Assembly: GCA_005223045.1 (NCBI GenBank)
Contig: NJBM01000018.1
Location: forward strand, 1 to 64,000
From: Planctomycetes bacterium B3_Pla
GTDB lineage: Bacteria; Planctomycetota; Phycisphaerae; Sedimentisphaerales; Anaerobacaceae
DNA length: 64,000 nucleotides
Reading direction: 5' to 3'
Positions within the stretch are counted from its first letter, which is position 1, and the number at the start of each line of letters is the position of its first letter. Under the pieces are notes generated by a model that saw nothing but the letters and a program-made list of their open reading frames with translations, was not told the origin of the DNA and ran no database searches. Both the position numbers and the translations under genes were made by a program. This document shows, in pieces, positions 1-8,094 of the stretch.

Positions 1-2
1 TT

Positions 3-503
3 TTAAGACGTGAGGTAACCGGCCCGGCGATCGGATGCCCCAAGAGGATTTATCATAAGTGCTACAAAATGTCCCTGCCCCAGGACATTGTTAGATTCTA
101 TCACGAGGATAAGGGCCTGGGCTGTATCGCTATAGATGATTTCGCACATTCAAGGGTCCTCGAACGTCTGCTGATGTACGAACAGCGGATCGAGCAAAGC
201 CTGGATAAGACAATGACCAAGCTAAGGAAGCTCCAACTGATGCGCAAAATGGAGGCCAACGATATCGCCAAGCAGGAATATACCGCCGATCCGGATAATA
301 CTGCCAATTGCGCAAAACAAAGCCAATTCTCTCCGTCCCAAATAGGCGTAACATCTTTAGCACAGGATGTTTATCAAAAGTTATCCCGCCCCGGACACGG
401 GGAAAACAAAGCCAATCAAAGCCAATTTCAAGAGCCTCGGCAAGCAGCGAGAGGCGAAAATGTGCGCTTTGGAGTGTCATTTGCCCCTGAAGGTTCCGGA
501 TAG
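3..503 (+). CDS. Planctomycete-type hypothetical protein, 5' end cut by window
   Basis: The frame is open from the left edge, so the first ATG at 69 is probably internal and the gene partial. Residues after that ATG form a charged, probably helical segment (RVLERLLMYEQRIEQSL...KLRKLQLMRKME). The tail then becomes low-complexity and contains the words CAKQSQF and NKANQSQF. From memory, such a helix followed by a KQSQF/NKANQSQF tail recurs in many Phycisphaerae hypothetical proteins and probably reflects a dispersed repeat read as protein. No function is known to me. The second half may not be translated usefully. Confidence is fair that the ORF is of this class and low that it makes a functional protein. 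Confidence 0.5.
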   Translation, partial: LRREVTGPAIGCPKRIYHKCYKMSLPQDIVRFYHEDKGLGCIAIDDFAHSRVLERLLMYEQRIEQSLDKTMTKLRKLQLMRKMEANDIAKQEYTADPDNTANCAKQSQFSPSQIGVTSLAQDVYQKLSRPGHGENKANQSQFQEPRQAARGENVRFGVSFAPEGSG

Positions 504-612
504 ACAGTCACTTTCGGCTAATCGGCAGGTCTAAATAGGCTGGAAGGCAACAAAAAAGTCGTCCGGGGCGCCGGCTCTGTAGCCGGATGAAGTTGAAGAA
601 ATCGATTCTAAA

Positions 613-653
613 TAGATCTCTCCATTCCGCCTTCGGCTCCAGTCGAGATGACG
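613..653 (-). repeat. Degenerate copy of a dispersed palindromic repeat (one arm)
   Basis: This stretch reads AATAGATCTCTCC...GGCTCCAGTCGAGATGAC. It matches the reverse complement of the left arm of the larger repeat at 15934-16040 (AATAGATTTCTCC...CTCCGGTCGAAATGAC) with several substitutions and a short deletion. It lies between the left-edge ORF and the 3' end of the RNase Z-like gene. Confidence 0.55.
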
Positions 654-667
654 ATTGGGTGACAGCC

Positions 668-1537
668 TCACCCTGATTGTCGTTTATCGGGGCGGGGACG
701 GTTTGCCATGAGGATAATGGTCTTCGCATATAGTCGGCGAGGAAGAGCGTCCTTGAGTATCTTGCGGACTTCCCGCATGGCGGTCCGCTGGGTTGTGTGC
801 GTGATGAGAATGTGCTCGTTGTTGAGGTTTTGCAGGAGCGTGGCCAGCTCGTCAACGTGCATGTGTCTGCCGGCTTTTGCTCTGGTGGTGTGCTCGCCCT
901 CGTAGAACGTGCACTCGGCGATCAAAATTCTGCTATCGGCGATGTACTTCAATTGTGAAAAATCGACATATTGCGTATCGCCCAGATACGTAACAATCGG
1001 AAACTCCAGCGGGTAGTCGATTTCAATGCCCTGTTTTTTCAGCTCGACAATCTGCGGACCTGTCAGACCTGAGTATTCGGGTTTGAGCTTCTTTCGCTTT
1101 TCGATTACGGTGAAGCCGACCGAGCCTCTGCTGTGCTTCGTCGGGAATACCCTTGCTATCAGATTGGGCTTTATTTTATATTCGTCGCCCGGTTTTACGC
1201 CAACGAGGTTGGCCGGTATTTTGTTGCCGTCCAGCTTGGACCATGCGTCGATTATGTCCCTGATCGGCCCGAGCAGGTTTTGGGGTGCCAATATCGTTCC
1301 GGCTGATATACCGCAAAAATTCCGTTGTGAAAGGTAATATGCGATGCCTGCCGCGTGGTCCATGTGCCCGTGCGTGAGCAGGACGTTGTTTATGGGAATA
1401 ATCTGATCCGGCGCTTTGCCGACGTCGAAGCAAACGTCCAACTGCGGAACCGCGACCACGGTCTCTTCGCCGGCGACCGAATAGCCGATGATTTGCAGAT
1501 TGTCTATTTCTATTTGTGCTAAATTGTGACTGGGCAT
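668..1537 (-). CDS. RNase Z-like metallo-beta-lactamase-fold hydrolase
   Basis: A 289-residue MBL-fold protein. The metal-binding motif THGHMDH is at residues 55-61. Further ligands are expected at KHSRGS, LGDTQ and the late THTTQR motif, an arrangement typical of the tRNase Z/ElaC branch and its relatives, which process tRNA 3' ends or act as phosphodiesterases. The start was placed at the ATG encoding MPSHN. The longer reading needs a TTG and would run through the 24-bp inverted repeat just upstream. It is divergent from the DUF434 gene. It lacks obvious long exosite features, so it may be an RNase Z-like hydrolase of other specificity. Confidence 0.75.
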   Translation of the reverse strand: MPSHNLAQIEIDNLQIIGYSVAGEETVVAVPQLDVCFDVGKAPDQIIPINNVLLTHGHMDHAAGIAYYLSQRNFCGISAGTILAPQNLLGPIRDIIDAWSKLDGNKIPANLVGVKPGDEYKIKPNLIARVFPTKHSRGSVGFTVIEKRKKLKPEYSGLTGPQIVELKKQGIEIDYPLEFPIVTYLGDTQYVDFSQLKYIADSRILIAECTFYEGEHTTRAKAGRHMHVDELATLLQNLNNEHILITHTTQRTAMREVRKILKDALPRRLYAKTIILMANRPRPDKRQSG

Positions 1538-1549
1538 TTGCGAATGATT

Positions 1550-1573
1550 AATGATCAATGATTATTGATCATT
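1550..1573. promoter_or_regulatory. Perfect 10-bp inverted repeat between divergent genes
   Basis: AATGATCAAT and ATTGATCATT are exact reverse complements separated by the 4-nt loop GATT. The element sits 12 bp upstream of the RNase Z-like start (1537) and ahead of the DUF434 gene (1736). It could be an operator for a dimeric regulator or a hairpin in a leader; nothing else in the window shares it. Confidence 0.45.
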
Positions 1574-1702
1574 GGTCCCACGTTACCGACAAGGAGCCTA
1601 CTGTGTATCATGTTCCAGGCCAAGAGTACTAGTAGATACCCCTTATGTCAATTTGTTTTTAACACCACTTGTGGATTGCAGGCAGCGGAATTATCATACT
1701 GC

Positions 1703-1730
1703 GATATACGAGATACGATATACGAGATAC
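1703..1730. repeat. Two exact 14-bp tandem units (GATATACGAGATAC)
   Basis: The unit GATATACGAGATAC occurs twice back to back and ends 5 bp before the chosen ATG of the DUF434 gene (1736). Related but imperfect ATAC-rich words sit just before the YmdB-like start near 25,551-25,573. Confidence 0.7.
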
Positions 1731-1735
1731 GAAAT

Positions 1736-2473
1736 ATGCCCGACAAGCGAAGTCATCGAGGTCCGCACCCGGCGGATGAAAAGCTGTTTGCCCCGCAAGC
1801 GATTGGCGATTTGCGATTAGCGATTGTCGATTTCTCCTTGCTGCTGACCAGAGGTTATGCCGAGAAGAGTTCGCTGAAGTTAGTCGGTGACAGATTCTCG
1901 CTAACGGAAAGACAGAGAATGGCCGTTATGCGCAGCGCCTGCTCGGATCAGCAGCTTGCCTCTCGAAGCCAACGCCGTATCGAACCAAATGATCTTGTGG
2001 GTCAATGCGTCGCCGTTGACGGATACAACGTACTGATAACCATCGAAGCGGCAATGAGCGGCGGCGTTATCTTAAAGGGACGCGACGGCTGCTGCCGGGA
2101 CCTGGCAAGCATCCACGGGACGTATCGCAAAGTCACCGAGACGATACCGGCTGTGCAGCTTATCGGCAACTTTTTAGCGGAAATCGGCACGGCTAAAGCC
2201 CTGTGGCTGCTGGACAGCCCCGTCTCCAACAGCGGGCGATTGAAGACCCTGATTGGAGAATTGGCGCGGAAGAACGGCTGGAACTGGGAAGTTGAACTTC
2301 TGCTTAGCCCCGACGCGGAGCTGAAAAAGACCGATCTGATCGCAGCCACCAGCGACAGCGTCATACTCGACGGCTGTAAAAGCTGGGTCAATCTGGCAAA
2401 AGAGGTTATCACGCAGAGACTATCATCCGCAACTGTGGTCGACCTCGCCACAAGCAATTCCTCGATGGCTTGA
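1736..2473 (+). CDS. DUF434 domain-containing protein
   Basis: A 245-residue protein with the layout I recognise as DUF434: an N-terminal MPDKRSHRGPHPAD signature, a helical segment (LLTRGYAEKSSLKLVGDRFSL) and an RxAVMRSACSD motif. A C-terminal alpha/beta domain follows, with an early VAVDGYNVLIT strand that resembles PIN/NYN-like nuclease folds. The start was set at 1736 because the family signature begins exactly there; the 57 codons upstream run through tandem repeats and look non-coding. The function of DUF434 proteins is unknown to me. Acidic residues in VDGYN and LLDSPVSNSG could line a metal site, which is inference only. Confidence 0.75.
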   Translation: MPDKRSHRGPHPADEKLFAPQAIGDLRLAIVDFSLLLTRGYAEKSSLKLVGDRFSLTERQRMAVMRSACSDQQLASRSQRRIEPNDLVGQCVAVDGYNVLITIEAAMSGGVILKGRDGCCRDLASIHGTYRKVTETIPAVQLIGNFLAEIGTAKALWLLDSPVSNSGRLKTLIGELARKNGWNWEVELLLSPDAELKKTDLIAATSDSVILDGCKSWVNLAKEVITQRLSSATVVDLATSNSSMA

Positions 2474-2648
2474 AATGAGTAAGGCGTTACCGAAATTGCC
2501 ACGGGCCCGCAGCTCTCGTGACAGAACTGTTGCCACATGGTAGGCCTGAAACATGCTTATCACAGTCTTGTTTTACGTAATTGTCCTTGTGGGCTATGAA
2601 TTAGCCAGTTGTGTCGCGTCCTGCATAGCCTTGCTCCACGGCTCTTTG

Positions 2649-2864
2649 TCAACCAGCCACGCGGGTTAGTTTATAAACCCGTCCCAATCTTGAGGCTGCT
2701 TTTAGATCGCCCCGTTTTAAGGCCTCTCGAACATCGTCGAGTTTATAAGCATCCTCCAAAGAAAGATAGGGAGACCATCCTTCGTCGGCGTAAATCAATT
2801 CGACATCAACCTGCGCCACATAGTTCCCCTCATGCACGATCTTTGTATAGTGCCTGGTACTCAT
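2649..2864 (-). CDS. Antitoxin-like small protein paired with DUF4258
   Basis: A 71-residue protein beginning MSTRHYTKIVHEG and ending in a helical KLDDVREALKRGDLKAASRLGRVYKL. Its ATG overlaps the TGA of the upstream DUF4258 gene by four bases (ATGA), and AAGGAG lies 7 nt before the ATG, which fixes the start. Small proteins of this type commonly sit next to DUF4258 proteins. The toxin-first order and translational coupling fit an antitoxin, but the assignment is by context; no DNA-binding fold is obvious. Confidence 0.6.
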   Translation of the reverse strand: MSTRHYTKIVHEGNYVAQVDVELIYADEGWSPYLSLEDAYKLDDVREALKRGDLKAASRLGRVYKLTRVAG

Positions 2865-3184
2865 TGTTTTCTCCTTATGAAATCCGGCTCCCACCGCTGT
2901 GGGTCCGGTCTGTATGCGGTGACGAGAACTGCCGGAGATAACTCGCCTTTTGGGAGACCCCAGACGACGTGTATCGGTTCTCCTGCCCTATCCTTCTGAA
3001 GGACAAGGACACAGGGCCCTTTTGGATAGTCGGGATAGTCCTCAACTACGACGGCGTCGGCAACGGATCCCAGAGCGTCTCTTAGGTAGAGCCTGTCTGC
3101 CGCGATCTCATCATAGCCATGATCCGATACTTTGACATCGCTCTTCTGAATTAGGCGGAGGATATGGTGAAACGTTTCACTCAC
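2861..3184 (-). CDS. DUF4258 family protein, probable RelE-like toxin
   Basis: A 107-residue protein with the DUF4258 pattern: SDHGYDEIAADRL near residues 21-33, an acidic strand (VVEDYPDYPKG), then CVLVLQKDR and IHVVWGLPKG strands and a C-terminal TAYRPDPQRWEPDF. The YRPDPxxW motif near the C-terminus is characteristic of this family, whose fold relates to RelE/BrnT ribonuclease toxins. It is the first gene of a two-gene unit with the 71-residue partner (4-bp overlap). Toxin activity is inferred from family and context. Confidence 0.65.
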   Translation of the reverse strand: MSETFHHILRLIQKSDVKVSDHGYDEIAADRLYLRDALGSVADAVVVEDYPDYPKGPCVLVLQKDRAGEPIHVVWGLPKGELSPAVLVTAYRPDPQRWEPDFIRRKQ

Positions 3185-3366
3185 AGTATCGCTATTCCAG
3201 ATTTCCCATGATTGTGTGTCTTGAGCATTCTCAGCAGCCGTTTTCCTTCGCTACAATAGAAATCATAACATGGTAAGTTGGGCAAGTCAATAGGTTATGC
3301 GAAAAAGGCCAAAGTTCGTATCTCGCAAATATCTCTCTATCTCGTTCAGCATAACCGAAAGACTGG

Positions 3367-4050
3367 TCAGTTCGAATCGATCAGTTCCTGAATCATATTG
3401 AGCTTTACCTGCTCAAGCGAATCGCAGATTAAATCAGCTTCGCTAAGTTTTTTAGAGTTTGTGGAATTTGTTACAGCGATGCACCTGGCGCCGGCGGCAC
3501 GGGCAGCTTGTACGCCGTTCGGGGCATCTTCTATTACGACGCAATTGGCCGGATCGATGCCTATCCGCTCGGCGGCAAGCAGGAAGAGTTCGGGATCGGG
3601 CTTCTTGTGCGTGACGTCATTGCCGTTTATATAGACCATCTTCTGATATGGGACTCCCGCAGCGTTCAAAACGGCACGAGATTTTTCGAGTGTGCCGGAG
3701 GTTGCGATGGCCACCCTGAAATCTTCCGCCTGCATCGCCTTTTCCATCAATTCCAGCACGCCGGGAAAAGGCGGCAACGGCTCTTTGCTCAGGATATTGA
3801 GGAAGTATTCCTGTCGCAGCCGGGTCGCTTGCCGTACTTGCTCATCGGTCAGTTCCATCCCGTGGACTCTTGCGGCGGCTTTAACGTATTCTTCGGCACC
3901 CCGGCCGAGACCCGCCTCGAAATCCTCGCGGACGACGCCCTCGACGCCAAACAGATCGGCAAAAACCTTAATAGAAACCTTCGCATTGACCGCCTCGGTA
4001 TCGGCGATCACACCGTCAACGTCGAATATCAAACCATACATTTTGTTCAT
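3367..4050 (-). CDS. HAD-superfamily phosphatase / beta-phosphoglucomutase-like
   Basis: A 227-residue cytosolic HAD hydrolase with a helical cap. Motif I is DVDG with nucleophile and acid Asp at residues 10 and 12, motif II is ATSGT, and motifs III-IV are KKPDPELF and VIEDAPNGVQAA. The cap inserted after motif I and the length match the beta-phosphoglucomutase/phosphoglycolate phosphatase branch, so a sugar phosphate or similar small phosphomonoester is the likely substrate. The start was set at MNKMYG; a second ATG lies 9 nt downstream. The 40 extra upstream codons are rich in short repeats and probably not translated. Confidence 0.8.
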   Translation of the reverse strand: MNKMYGLIFDVDGVIADTEAVNAKVSIKVFADLFGVEGVVREDFEAGLGRGAEEYVKAAARVHGMELTDEQVRQATRLRQEYFLNILSKEPLPPFPGVLELMEKAMQAEDFRVAIATSGTLEKSRAVLNAAGVPYQKMVYINGNDVTHKKPDPELFLLAAERIGIDPANCVVIEDAPNGVQAARAAGARCIAVTNSTNSKKLSEADLICDSLEQVKLNMIQELIDSN

Positions 4051-4175
4051 AGCGTTCAGCGTATAGCATATAGCGTTTAGTTTTTCAATCATTGACTCAG
4101 TTTCCAGTTTTCTGTTTGGTCTGCGGGTATTTTTTTGATTTTTCTGCCACGTTTTTTGCCGCCCGCGCATTTATA

Positions 4176-4778
4176 ATGGTGATGATAGTTGACGCCGAGA
4201 GACTCCGGAGAACAATCAGCGTGGACAACGACAGTAGAGCGGCAAACGATGGCCGGTTAATAGCCAGGGCGCGCGGTGATCCCGAGGTATTTGTTCGGTT
4301 GTATCACATGCACTACGATGCGATATTTCGCTACTGCGCTCATCGCCTTTTTGAGAGAGCTTCGGCGGAAGATGTCACCTCGCAGGTCTTTCTCAAAGTC
4401 GTAGAGAAGTTCGGGTCTTTCAAGGGCGACGAACAGCAGTTTCGCAACTGGCTGTACAAGATTGCAACTAATGCCGTCAATCACCATTTGAGAAAGACTG
4501 CTCGCCGAAACAGTCTGCTTGAGCGTGCCTGCGAGCAGGTGAACAGTTCGGTGGGCGACTGTCGAGTGTCATCTGCGAAACTGGCTCTGCTGAGAGAGGC
4601 CATGCTGGCTTTGAAGCCGCGTTACCAGACTATCATCACATTGCGTTTCTTTGAGAATTTGAAACTAACCGAAATTGCCGAGGTGCTTGGCAGCAGTCCC
4701 GGCACTGTCCGCAGCCAGATGGCCCGAGCACTTGCCAAATTGCGAATTAGAATCGCTTCTGCTCAGCAGGAGATTTGA
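4176..4778 (+). CDS. ECF-type RNA polymerase sigma factor
   Basis: A 200-residue sigma-70-family protein containing only regions 2 and 4. Region 2 runs from about YHMHYDAIFRYC through FRNWLYKIATNAVNHHLRK. Region 4 has the helix-turn-helix LTEIAEVLGSSPGTVRSQMARALAKL near the C-terminus. The start was put at ATG 4176; an ATG two codons on (4182) is equally possible and the longer frame is poor. The next gene begins 3 nt after the stop and encodes a membrane-anchored protein, the usual arrangement for an ECF factor and its anti-sigma or sensor partner. The regulon is unknown. Confidence 0.9.
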   Translation: MVMIVDAERLRRTISVDNDSRAANDGRLIARARGDPEVFVRLYHMHYDAIFRYCAHRLFERASAEDVTSQVFLKVVEKFGSFKGDEQQFRNWLYKIATNAVNHHLRKTARRNSLLERACEQVNSSVGDCRVSSAKLALLREAMLALKPRYQTIITLRFFENLKLTEIAEVLGSSPGTVRSQMARALAKLRIRIASAQQEI

Positions 4779-4781
4779 AAA

Positions 4782-6545
4782 ATGACTGATGACGAAAAAC
4801 AATTTGAGGATTTCATCGCTTCAATCAGGTTCGATGATACTGCTGATCCTATGCATCGCGACAGGCTGGAAGATGACTTACTTGCTGCTTTAGCAAAGCG
4901 ATCTCGGCGGGAAAGTCCAATGAAAACCTGGAGAATAATCATGAAGAATAGAACAATTCGTTTCGCCACGTCTGCCATGGTGCTTATAGCAGCGGCATTG
5001 ACCATATACCACCTCGGTGGATCACCTGATGGAACCAGCGTAACATTTGCCCATGTGATGGATCAGATTCGAGAAATCCGACCCTATGCCTACACTCAGA
5101 CTGCACGCTACTACCACACCAATAAGACTGTTGTCCGGCGGTTCATGATTTTGAACCGGTATCAGCGCAGAGAGGAATTCCCTGACGGAACTGTCAGGAT
5201 CTTCGACTACTCTAAGGAGCCCGTGGGTATGCTGCAACTAAATCCAGATGCAAAACGGGCCTTATGGAAGACGTATCCAGACCAACAGACAATGTCGATT
5301 AATACCGATACGCTTGAGAGGTTACGTCGCTTCGAGAAAAGGCCGGACATTTACAAGGTGGAAGATCGGGGCGTGCAGGAGATGGGTGGACATACGACCA
5401 AGTGTTTCCAGGTTCCGGGTGAACACAACGTACATACCGTGTGGATAGACATTGAGACCAAGCTCCCTATACGTATCGAACTGGAACATCCCAAATTCGG
5501 GCGGACCCTGGTCATGACTGAGTTTGACTTTGACCCCAGTTTTGACAAGACGCAGTTCGACAGGATCCCGCCGGAGGGATATACTCTCTCCGAGTACATT
5601 AGTAAGGAGGGCGGTTTATCCCAACAAATTAGGGACTTTCGACCCAGGACCTACATTTATACTACACTGAGCAGTAATGGATCAAAGACAGTGTGCCGCA
5701 TGCTGGAGCCGAGCATCGATCGCTGTCGTCGTGAGTATGACAACGGACAGACTGAGATCTATGACTACTCGCAGCAACCTGCCAGATGCCTTAAGTTGGA
5801 TACCAAGAAAAAGCAGGCGGTACTGGAAACTTATCCTGGTGGAAATCGAAAGAAAATCAACATCGAACTCTTGCGGATTATAGAGAACGCTGAGGCCACG
5901 CCGGAGTTGTACAAGGTAGAAGACCGTGGTATACAGCCCATGGATGGGTACACCACTAAATGTATCCATATCCCTGGGATGCACAACGAAATTTTGTTTA
6001 CCGTCTGGAAGGATGTCGAGACAGGTCTTCCGGTACGTATAGAGCAGAAGCGTGGCCGGACCCTGATCTTTACGGACTTTGAATTTGACGTGGCGCTCGA
6101 TCCAAACCTGTTCGAGATGAAGGCCCCTGAAGGCTATACCCTTACGGAAGTAACTTATCCTGCTAAGGTTGACCAGGCCACAGAAGCGCATCTGATCGAG
6201 GGATTGCGTTTTCTCGCCAAATTTCTGGGTGGAGCTTTTCCCAAAGCGTTGGAGTGGCCGAAGGTCCAGCAACAGACGCGCACCTATACCCAACAAAACA
6301 ACTTGGAGATCTCACCTGTTCAATTGAAGGACATGCGCGCGGCTATCGGGCCATTCAACAAGTATGTTGGGCGTTTGCGAAGTTCGCCTAAGTCCTTTGA
6401 CTTGCACTACGTCGGTGACGGCGTCCGTCTGGGAGAGGCTGAGAAAGTGATTCTGTGGTATCGTCCTGAAGGAACATCCAGCTATCGTGTGGTCTATGGT
6501 GACCTGAGAGTGGAAGATGTGGCACCCGAGGATCTACCCGAGTAA
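4782..6545 (+). CDS. Membrane-anchored protein with two tandem LolA-like repeats, probable anti-sigma partner
   Basis: A 587-residue protein with a short acidic cytoplasmic N-terminus and one transmembrane helix around residues 60-80 (RFATSAMVLIAAALTIYHL). Two tandem external repeats follow at about 85-270 and 278-456. Each repeat contains an FDYS/YDYSQQP strand, a Y-K-V-E-D-R-G motif, TTKC, a VxxxxETxLPxRIE strand and an APEGYTL-type end, resembling the LolA/LppX outer-membrane lipoprotein-sorting fold. Start is 3 nt after the ECF sigma stop, so the two genes are co-transcribed. In planctomycetes such proteins sit where anti-sigma factors are expected, but a canonical zinc anti-sigma domain is not visible. 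Confidence 0.65.
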   Translation: MTDDEKQFEDFIASIRFDDTADPMHRDRLEDDLLAALAKRSRRESPMKTWRIIMKNRTIRFATSAMVLIAAALTIYHLGGSPDGTSVTFAHVMDQIREIRPYAYTQTARYYHTNKTVVRRFMILNRYQRREEFPDGTVRIFDYSKEPVGMLQLNPDAKRALWKTYPDQQTMSINTDTLERLRRFEKRPDIYKVEDRGVQEMGGHTTKCFQVPGEHNVHTVWIDIETKLPIRIELEHPKFGRTLVMTEFDFDPSFDKTQFDRIPPEGYTLSEYISKEGGLSQQIRDFRPRTYIYTTLSSNGSKTVCRMLEPSIDRCRREYDNGQTEIYDYSQQPARCLKLDTKKKQAVLETYPGGNRKKINIELLRIIENAEATPELYKVEDRGIQPMDGYTTKCIHIPGMHNEILFTVWKDVETGLPVRIEQKRGRTLIFTDFEFDVALDPNLFEMKAPEGYTLTEVTYPAKVDQATEAHLIEGLRFLAKFLGGAFPKALEWPKVQQQTRTYTQQNNLEISPVQLKDMRAAIGPFNKYVGRLRSSPKSFDLHYVGDGVRLGEAEKVILWYRPEGTSSYRVVYGDLRVEDVAPEDLPE

Positions 6546-6764
6546 ATGCGTCCGTACTTTTGCCGTTGACTATAAAGCCCGTGTTTTCCATCTCTGCCTC
6601 TTGCATTTGTTCATAGGAGCAGAATCGCCTTTGCGGTTCGCGCGGCTAAATCTGATTTTCTTCATGACGAAACAGTCATCCAAATCATCAGCACTTAGCC
6701 TCCGCGTTTTGAGGGGCGGCTATATCACCATATCTTGTTGGTTAAGGCCTGCCGGATTTTACAG

Positions 6765-6793
6765 TTGAAGGGGGGGCTGTTTGTTGGTAGAAT
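6765..6793 (+). promoter_or_regulatory. Candidate sigma-70 promoter for the M16/sulfatase operon
   Basis: TTGAAG (6765-6770) and TAGAAT (6788-6793) are separated by 17 bp, matching the -35 and -10 consensus at 4/6 and 5/6 positions. It ends 39 bp before the first M16 start codon and is the only promoter-like element found ahead of that gene run. Confidence 0.5.
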
Positions 6794-6832
6794 TCGGCCT
6801 CGTTTTTCCTGGAATATTAACGGAGCCTACCA

Positions 6833-8065
6833 ATGGCAGAGAAGTTTGATAAATACGTCTTAAAGAACGGAATGGTGCTCCTTGGCGAGCCGATGGAGGC
6901 GGTTGAGTCTGTGGCTTTCGGTTTTATGCTGCCTGCCGGGGCGGCACGTCTTCCGGACGGCTGCTGCGGGGCCGGGAGCGTTATTGTCGACTGGATTTTC
7001 AGAGGGGCCGGCAATAAGGACAGCAGGCAGCTCGGAGATGCACTCGACGGGCTGGGGCTTGCACGCGGCCGGTCGGTCGGCAGCTCTCACATAACCATCG
7101 GAGCGGCCCTGGAGGCCGGCAACCTGTCCCAGGCCCTGGATTTGCACGCCGACATCATACTTAAACCCAGCTTAATAGAAGACCAGTTTGAGCCGGCAAG
7201 GCAACTGGCGATTGATGAGGTGCTGTCCTTAGACGACGATCCCCGGCATAAGGTTATGCTCAAACTGCGTGAGCAGTTCTATCCGAGTCCTCTGGGCCGT
7301 AGCGCGGTAGGAGAAATAGAGGACCTGAAGGCCCTGACGAGCCAGGCTTCAAGGCAAATCATACAGGACAAGTTCAATCTCTCACGGACGGTCTTCACAG
7401 TGGCGGGCAAATACGACTTCGATGCGGTTTGTCGGCAGATAGAGGGTCTGTTTGAAACTGAGCCCCGGCAGGGCAACGATTCGGTAACGTTAGGACCCAG
7501 AGCAGGCGGGTACACGCACATAGACAATGACGGCGCGCAAGTGCATATTGCTTTGGCGACCGAAACCGTCAAACCGACCGATGAGGACTATTACAATGCC
7601 AGAGTGGCGGTGTCGGTTCTCTCGGGCGGGATGAGCGCCAGATTGTTTACGGAGGTAAGGGAAAAGCGCGGTCTGTGCTATGCGATCGGGGCGAGGTATC
7701 ACGCTCTGAAGGAAGCAGCCGGAATGATGTGTTACGCAGGGACGACTCCGGACAAGGCCCAGGAGACGCTCGATTGCGTCGTGGGTGAATTTGAACGGCT
7801 CGGAGAAGGAATCAGTGAAGAGGAAATCGCCCGGGCCAAGGTCGGGCTTAAAAGCTCGCTGATCTTGCAAAGCGAGTCATCGAGCAGCCGGGCCGGCGCG
7901 ATTGGAGGCGATTATTACGTGTTGGGAAGAGTCCGAAGCCTGGATGAGATCAAAGACAAGATAGAGCAGACAACGGTCGATTCGGTCCTGGCGTTTTTGC
8001 GGGACAACGAGTTCAAAGATTTTACGGTCGTGACGATAGGCCCGAAGCGAGTGACAGTGAAGTAG
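6833..8065 (+). CDS. M16-family peptidase subunit lacking the zinc motif (R/Y subunit)
   Basis: A 410-residue M16 (insulinase-like) protein with GGAG 9 nt upstream of the ATG. At the place where active members have HXXEH, this one reads RLPDGCCGAGSVIVDW, so the zinc ligands are absent. The C-terminal half keeps the conserved FTEVREKRGLCYAIG segment (about 270-284), with the Arg/Tyr pair that grips substrate. With the next gene, which has the reverse pattern, it should form a two-subunit M16B peptidase. No signal peptide is apparent, so it is probably cytoplasmic. It opens a compact six-gene run leading into sulfatases. Confidence 0.85.
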   Translation: MAEKFDKYVLKNGMVLLGEPMEAVESVAFGFMLPAGAARLPDGCCGAGSVIVDWIFRGAGNKDSRQLGDALDGLGLARGRSVGSSHITIGAALEAGNLSQALDLHADIILKPSLIEDQFEPARQLAIDEVLSLDDDPRHKVMLKLREQFYPSPLGRSAVGEIEDLKALTSQASRQIIQDKFNLSRTVFTVAGKYDFDAVCRQIEGLFETEPRQGNDSVTLGPRAGGYTHIDNDGAQVHIALATETVKPTDEDYYNARVAVSVLSGGMSARLFTEVREKRGLCYAIGARYHALKEAAGMMCYAGTTPDKAQETLDCVVGEFERLGEGISEEEIARAKVGLKSSLILQSESSSSRAGAIGGDYYVLGRVRSLDEIKDKIEQTTVDSVLAFLRDNEFKDFTVVTIGPKRVTVK

Positions 8066-8094
8066 TCCCAGGAACCCCTGACGGGGGACGATGC

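Noticed and set aside
3355..3400. TTCGAATC-type word suggesting a tRNA T-loop
   Set aside because: The cloverleaf around it cannot be drawn, and it lies at the 3' end of the HAD gene.
6517..6768. 83-codon plus-strand frame after the LolA-like gene
   Set aside because: Overlaps the end of that gene and the promoter region, has no ribosome binding site and no familiar motif.
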